The notes under the pieces are model-generated. The model was not told the origin of the DNA, did not search any database, and saw only the letters and a list, made by a program, of their open reading frames with translations. From contig JAFTNB010000079.1 of the NCBI GenBank assembly GCA_017452115.1, positions 1 to 8,791 of the forward strand: a stretch of DNA of 8,791 nt. Reading direction: 5' to 3'. This document shows, in pieces, positions 5,679 to 8,791 of this stretch. How positions within the stretch are numbered: position 1 is the first letter of the stretch; each line of letters begins with the position of its first letter. The translations under genes were made by a program, and so were the position numbers. Origin of the DNA: Alphaproteobacteria bacterium (GTDB taxonomy: Bacteria > Pseudomonadota > Alphaproteobacteria > RF32 > CAG-239).

Positions 5679-7539
5679 ATTTATTAATATAAGCTAAAAC
5701 AGCAGTAATTGCTGCCGGAGTTACCCCAGGTATACGAGAAGCCTCTCCAATTGTTGATGGTTTTACTTTACTTAATTTTGCAACCATTTCTCGGGAAAGT
5801 CCGCCAATTTGACTATAATCAATATCTTCACGTATTTTCAGATTCTCATCTTTTTTGAATATTTCAATATCAGCAAGCTGACGCTTGAGGTATCCGGCAT
5901 ATTTAGCTTCAATCTCTATGGCATCATAAACATATTGAGGCATATTTTTTAGTTCTTGCCAGATATTTGATATTGTTTCACGTGAAACATCAGAATAAGA
6001 CATTACATTAAACGCACTACGATGTGTTCCGTCTTTTTTAGTTTTAATACCATATCTATCATCAAGCTCATTAGGTGTTATAAATAAAGAATGACAAAGT
6101 TTGGTATATTTATTAATTTCATCGTATTTAGTTTTAAATACACTGTATCTATACTCACTAACACAGCCTACTTGCCAACCTTTTTCCGTTAAACGAATAT
6201 CAGCATTATCTGCTCGCAAATGCAAGCGATATTCCGAACGAGAAGTAAACATACGATAAGGTTCATCAACACCTTTAGTAATTAAATCATCAATCATCAC
6301 ACCAATATAGGCTTCACTTCTATCAATATGAAAAGAATCTTTACCAAGTGCTTTTAAAGCGGCATTTAATCCAGCAACTAATCCTTGCGCAGCAGCTTCT
6401 TCATATCCTGTTGTTCCATTAATTTGACCAGCTAAAAATAATCCAGATACTTTTTTACAAGCAAGGTTACTGTTTAATTCTTGAGGATCAACATAGTCAT
6501 ATTCAATAGCATAGGCCGGACGCAATATTTCCACATTTTCAAGACCTTTAATGGTATGAATAAAGTCTGACTGAATATCCGCAGGCAAAGATGTGGATAT
6601 TCCATTAGGATAAACTATATCGGTATTTAAACCTTCAGGTTCTAAAAATATTTGATGACTAGTTCTATCCGCAAATTTAACTAATTTATCTTCAATGCTC
6701 GGACAATAACGAGGACCAACACCGGTAATCAATCCGGAAAATAAAGCACATTTATTAAAATTATCACGTATAATTTTATGTGTTAATTCATTGGTATGAG
6801 TTATATAACATTGTATTTGTGGATTATCAATTTCTTTTGTAAGATAAGAAAACGGTTGAGGTGGATTATCACCATCTTGTGTTTCTAAAACATTCCAATT
6901 AATAGTTTTACCATTAAGACGAGCAGGAGTTCCCGTTTTCAGACGTCCTATTTTTAAACCGCAACGTTTTAAATACGGTGTTATTCCTTCACAAGAAACA
7001 TCATTTACTCTGCCGCCAATACTGGTTTGATGTCCGGTAAACATTACACCATTCAAGAAAGTTCCGGAAGTAAGAACAACTGTTTTAGCAAATATTTTGG
7101 TTCCGTCAGCTAATATAATTCCATGTATTGAATTATCACTTTCATCATGAATTAATCCTTCAACAGCAGCTTCTATTAAACTTAAATTTTCTTGTTCTTT
7201 TAAAGCTTCCAACATATATTTTTTATATAATTCTCTATCTGCTTGAGCTCTTGGTCCTCGAACAGCAGGTCCTTTAGAAGCATTTAACATTCTAAATTGT
7301 ATTCCTGCTTTGTCAATAATTCTGCCCATAAGACCATCCAAAGCATCTATTTCTCGAACGAGATGGCCTTTTCCTAAACCACCAATAGCCGGATTACAAG
7401 ACATTTCTCCAATTGTAGAAATCTTATGAGTTACTAAAGCTGTATTAGCACCAAGACGAGCTGCGGCTGCACAAGCTTCACATCCGGCATGCCCACCCCC
7501 AACCACGATAACATCAAAATTTATTGTATCTATATTCAT
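5677..7539 (-). CDS. mnmG: MnmG (GidA), tRNA uridine-34 5-carboxymethylaminomethyl modification enzyme, FAD-binding subunit
   Basis: At 620 residues this is a full-length MnmG. The FAD dinucleotide-binding loop [11 protein letters not shown] starts at residue 12, followed by the signature [13 protein letters not shown] at 48-60. The family block [11 protein letters not shown] lies mid-protein, and [18 protein letters not shown] marks the second FAD-contact region. With MnmE it forms the complex that builds cmnm5U (or nm5U) at the wobble position of tRNAs reading two-fold-degenerate codons, using FAD and a methylene-tetrahydrofolate carbon. It starts 3 nt after mnmE, so the two partners are probably cotranscribed; only a weak GGAA precedes its ATG. 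A perfect parS site occupies codons 517-522 (DVSRET). Three copies of the 19-bp motif touch it, one over its stop codon. Nothing appears truncated or missing. Confidence 0.98.
   Translation of the reverse strand: MNIDTINFDVIVVGGGHAGCEACAAAARLGANTALVTHKISTIGEMSCNPAIGGLGKGHLVREIDALDGLMGRIIDKAGIQFRMLNASKGPAVRGPRAQADRELYKKYMLEALKEQENLSLIEAAVEGLIHDESDNSIHGIILADGTKIFAKTVVLTSGTFLNGVMFTGHQTSIGGRVNDVSCEGITPYLKRCGLKIGRLKTGTPARLNGKTINWNVLETQDGDNPPQPFSYLTKEIDNPQIQCYITHTNELTHKIIRDNFNKCALFSGLITGVGPRYCPSIEDKLVKFADRTSHQIFLEPEGLNTDIVYPNGISTSLPADIQSDFIHTIKGLENVEILRPAYAIEYDYVDPQELNSNLACKKVSGLFLAGQINGTTGYEEAAAQGLVAGLNAALKALGKDSFHIDRSEAYIGVMIDDLITKGVDEPYRMFTSRSEYRLHLRADNADIRLTEKGWQVGCVSEYRYSVFKTKYDEINKYTKLCHSLFITPNELDDRYGIKTKKDGTHRSAFNVMSYSDVSRETISNIWQELKNMPQYVYDAIEIEAKYAGYLKRQLADIEIFKKDENLKIREDIDYSQIGGLSREMVAKLSKVKPSTIGEASRIPGVTPAAITAVLAYINK
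5974..5989. promoter_or_regulatory. parS: parS centromere site 2 (perfect 16-bp palindrome), inside mnmG
   Basis: TGTTTCACGTGAAACA is again an exact consensus parS, read in mnmG as Asp-Val-Ser-Arg-Glu-Thr (517-522). It lies 4,511 bp from the rsmG site, on the far side of the murA-like/PHP block. It should be a second ParB loading site. Confidence 0.94.
6131..6149 (+). repeat. 19-bp motif copy 4, degenerate (in mnmG)
   Basis: GTTTTAAATACACTGTATC keeps the TTTAAATAC core but is weak in the second half. It is read as Ser-Val-Phe-Lys on the minus strand. Confidence 0.4.
6966..6984 (+). repeat. 19-bp motif copy 5 (in mnmG)
   Basis: GTTTTAAATACGGTGTTAT differs at one position from the consensus. 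It is read as Thr-Pro-Tyr-Leu-Lys on the minus strand. Confidence 0.6.
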
Positions 7540-7542
7540 TAT

Positions 7543-8791
7543 TTATTTTCCAATACAAAAATCACCAAAGATTTTATCTAAAATTTCATCTACTTCAACC
7601 TGTCCGGTAATTTTACCTAAAGCACGGGCAGCTAAACGAATATCTTCAGCAGTTAATTCTATTTCTTTATCAAAACTAAAATTTTGCAAATTATCAATTA
7701 CATCTTGCAATGCTTCTCTATATCTTTTGCGGGTAATAAGCAAATTAGAATTAGATGTAAAACGATTTTTAATATGTTCTAAAACAGTATTGAGCAAAAC
7801 ATCTATACCTTGCTTTTCTTTTGCCGATAAAACTATACATTTCTGTTTTTCTAACAATGAACATTGTTCAAATGTTAATTTATCACATTTATTAGCAACA
7901 AATAATGTATTATTTTTAAATGATTTTTTTAGATTATCAAATATTTGAACAGAGTCTTTTGAAGCATCAAATAAACAAAGTATTAAATCTGCACTAGCTA
8001 TTTTATTATAAGCAATTTCAATACCTTTTTTCTCTATGTCTTCTTCCGCTTCTCTTAAGCCGGCTGTATCTGTAAACATAATAGGATATCCGTTTAAATC
8101 TAAATGAATATCAATAGCATCACGTGTAGTTCCGGCAATATCAGAAACAATAACTGCATCTCTTTTAGCTATAGCATTAAGCAAACTTGATTTTCCGGCG
8201 TTAGGCGGACCAACAATAACCACTCTGAATCCCTCGCGCAATCTTTCACCTATATTATTAGATGAAAGATGTTCTAATATGGATTTTTCAACTTTAAATA
8301 CAGTGTTTTTCATATTACTCATTATTGATGATGGAATATCTTCATCAGGAAAATCAATAAAAGCTTCAATATGAGCGAGTATTTTTACTAATTCAGCACG
8401 CCAACCGGAATATAAATTTTTCAATTCTCCATCCATTTGACGAATAGCGTATTTTTGTTGTTCTGATGTTTCTGCATCAATTAAATCAGCTAAACCTTCT
8501 GCTTCGGTCAAATCCATTTTACCGTTATAAAAAGCACGTTTAGAAAATTCTCCGGCTTCTGCCAAGCGAAAACTATCAATATTACTTAAACTGTCAAGGA
8601 CTCCAGAAATTACAGCCTTGGAACCATGAATCTGAAATTCTACAATATCTTCACCATTAAAAGAATTAGGAGCCTTAAAATAAAGCAAAAGGCATTTATC
8701 AAGTAATTGAGCTTCAGGATAAGATGTTAGTTTTGCAAAATAAGCATATCTAGGCTTAATTGAGTTTATATCAATATTTGTCATTAAGCGA
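7543..8791 (-). CDS. mnmE: MnmE (TrmE), tRNA modification GTPase, 5' end outside the window
   Basis: Numbering from the ATG at 8784, the G domain shows GPPNAGKS at 192-199 (G1), GTTRD at 218-222 (G2), DTAG at 239-242 (G3), NKCD at 298-301 (G4) and SAK at 320-322 (G5). The protein ends in FCIGK, the C-terminal Cys-containing motif typical of MnmE. The N-terminal folate-binding domain is represented by PRYAYF, FKAPNSFNGEDIVEFQIHG and GEFSKRAFYNGKMDLTEAEGLADLI. In E. coli about 40 residues precede PRYA; here only 10 would if translation began at 8784. The frame stays open to the window edge (codons CGC, TTA), so 8784 is almost certainly an internal Met and the gene is 5'-truncated by the window. 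MnmE works with MnmG, encoded 3 nt downstream, in wobble-uridine modification. A 19-bp motif copy lies at codons 159-165. Confidence 0.96.
   Translation of the reverse strand, partial: RLMTNIDINSIKPRYAYFAKLTSYPEAQLLDKCLLLYFKAPNSFNGEDIVEFQIHGSKAVISGVLDSLSNIDSFRLAEAGEFSKRAFYNGKMDLTEAEGLADLIDAETSEQQKYAIRQMDGELKNLYSGWRAELVKILAHIEAFIDFPDEDIPSSIMSNMKNTVFKVEKSILEHLSSNNIGERLREGFRVVIVGPPNAGKSSLLNAIAKRDAVIVSDIAGTTRDAIDIHLDLNGYPIMFTDTAGLREAEEDIEKKGIEIAYNKIASADLILCLFDASKDSVQIFDNLKKSFKNNTLFVANKCDKLTFEQCSLLEKQKCIVLSAKEKQGIDVLLNTVLEHIKNRFTSNSNLLITRKRYREALQDVIDNLQNFSFDKEIELTAEDIRLAARALGKITGQVEVDEILDKIFGDFCIGK
8291..8309 (+). repeat. 19-bp motif copy 6 (in mnmE)
   Basis: ACTTTAAATACAGTGTTTT fits the consensus fully. 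It is read as Asn-Thr-Val-Phe-Lys, a different reading frame from the copies in rsmG, which argues for a DNA-level rather than protein-level motif. Confidence 0.65.

Noticed and set aside
6592..6600. Possible DnaA box (TGTGGATAT), with another near-match around 4012
   Set aside because: These are single, imperfect sites inside coding sequence with no cluster. Neither AT-rich gap contains matching boxes, so no replication origin is called despite the origin-proximal gene set.
6623..6631. Opposite-orientation copy of the motif core (GTATTTAAA) in mnmG
   Set aside because: Only the 9-bp core matches; the RGTGTT half is absent, so it is probably a chance match.
8782..8784. ATG at 8784 as the true mnmE start
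   Set aside because: The frame is open upstream to the window edge, and about 30 conserved N-terminal residues of MnmE would be missing if translation began here.
1..8791. CRISPR arrays, transposases, integrases, tRNA or rRNA genes, defence or toxin-antitoxin genes
   Set aside because: None seen on either strand. The repeats present are explained by the PHP duplication or the dispersed 19-bp motif.

Overview
The window is a strongly AT-rich stretch of bacterial chromosome in which every gene lies on the minus strand. The gene set mnmE, mnmG, rsmG, parA, parB is the widely conserved origin-proximal cluster for tRNA modification, 16S rRNA methylation and chromosome partitioning. This order, low GC and compact overlapping genes fit a host-associated or gut alphaproteobacterium. 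That placement is inferred from gene order and composition, not from a phylogeny.

Read in the direction of transcription (right to left), there are three blocks. (1) 8791-5677: mnmE, whose 5' end lies outside the window, followed 3 nt later by full-length mnmG. (2) 5565-1647: a tight four-gene block absent from the usual cluster. It holds a divergent MurA-family enolpyruvyl transferase and three tandem PHP-superfamily (HisK-like) phosphoesterase genes, joined by a 4-nt overlap and two 1-nt gaps. The middle PHP gene is cut by one in-frame TGA but is otherwise intact. (3) 1504-1: rsmG, parA and the first 36 codons of parB, with 8-nt and 4-nt overlaps. AT-rich gaps of 111 nt and 142 nt separate the blocks. 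The 142-nt gap holds a plausible promoter for rsmG-parA-parB and a weak AT-only hairpin that may end the preceding block.

Two perfect 16-bp parS palindromes are embedded in coding sequence, one in codons 9-14 of rsmG and one in codons 517-522 of mnmG. Both are read as Val-Ser-Arg-Glu-Thr. They give ParB its loading sites next to its own gene, so this region is probably both a genetic locus and the centromere of the chromosome.

The most unexpected signals are three. A roughly 19-bp motif (consensus RYTTTAAATACRGTGTTTT) occurs six times in one orientation, in two reading frames and one intergenic position. The murA-like/PHP cassette splits mnmG from rsmG. The PHP array shows recent recombination at its gene junctions and a nonsense mutation. 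No mobile element, CRISPR array, RNA gene or defence system was seen.
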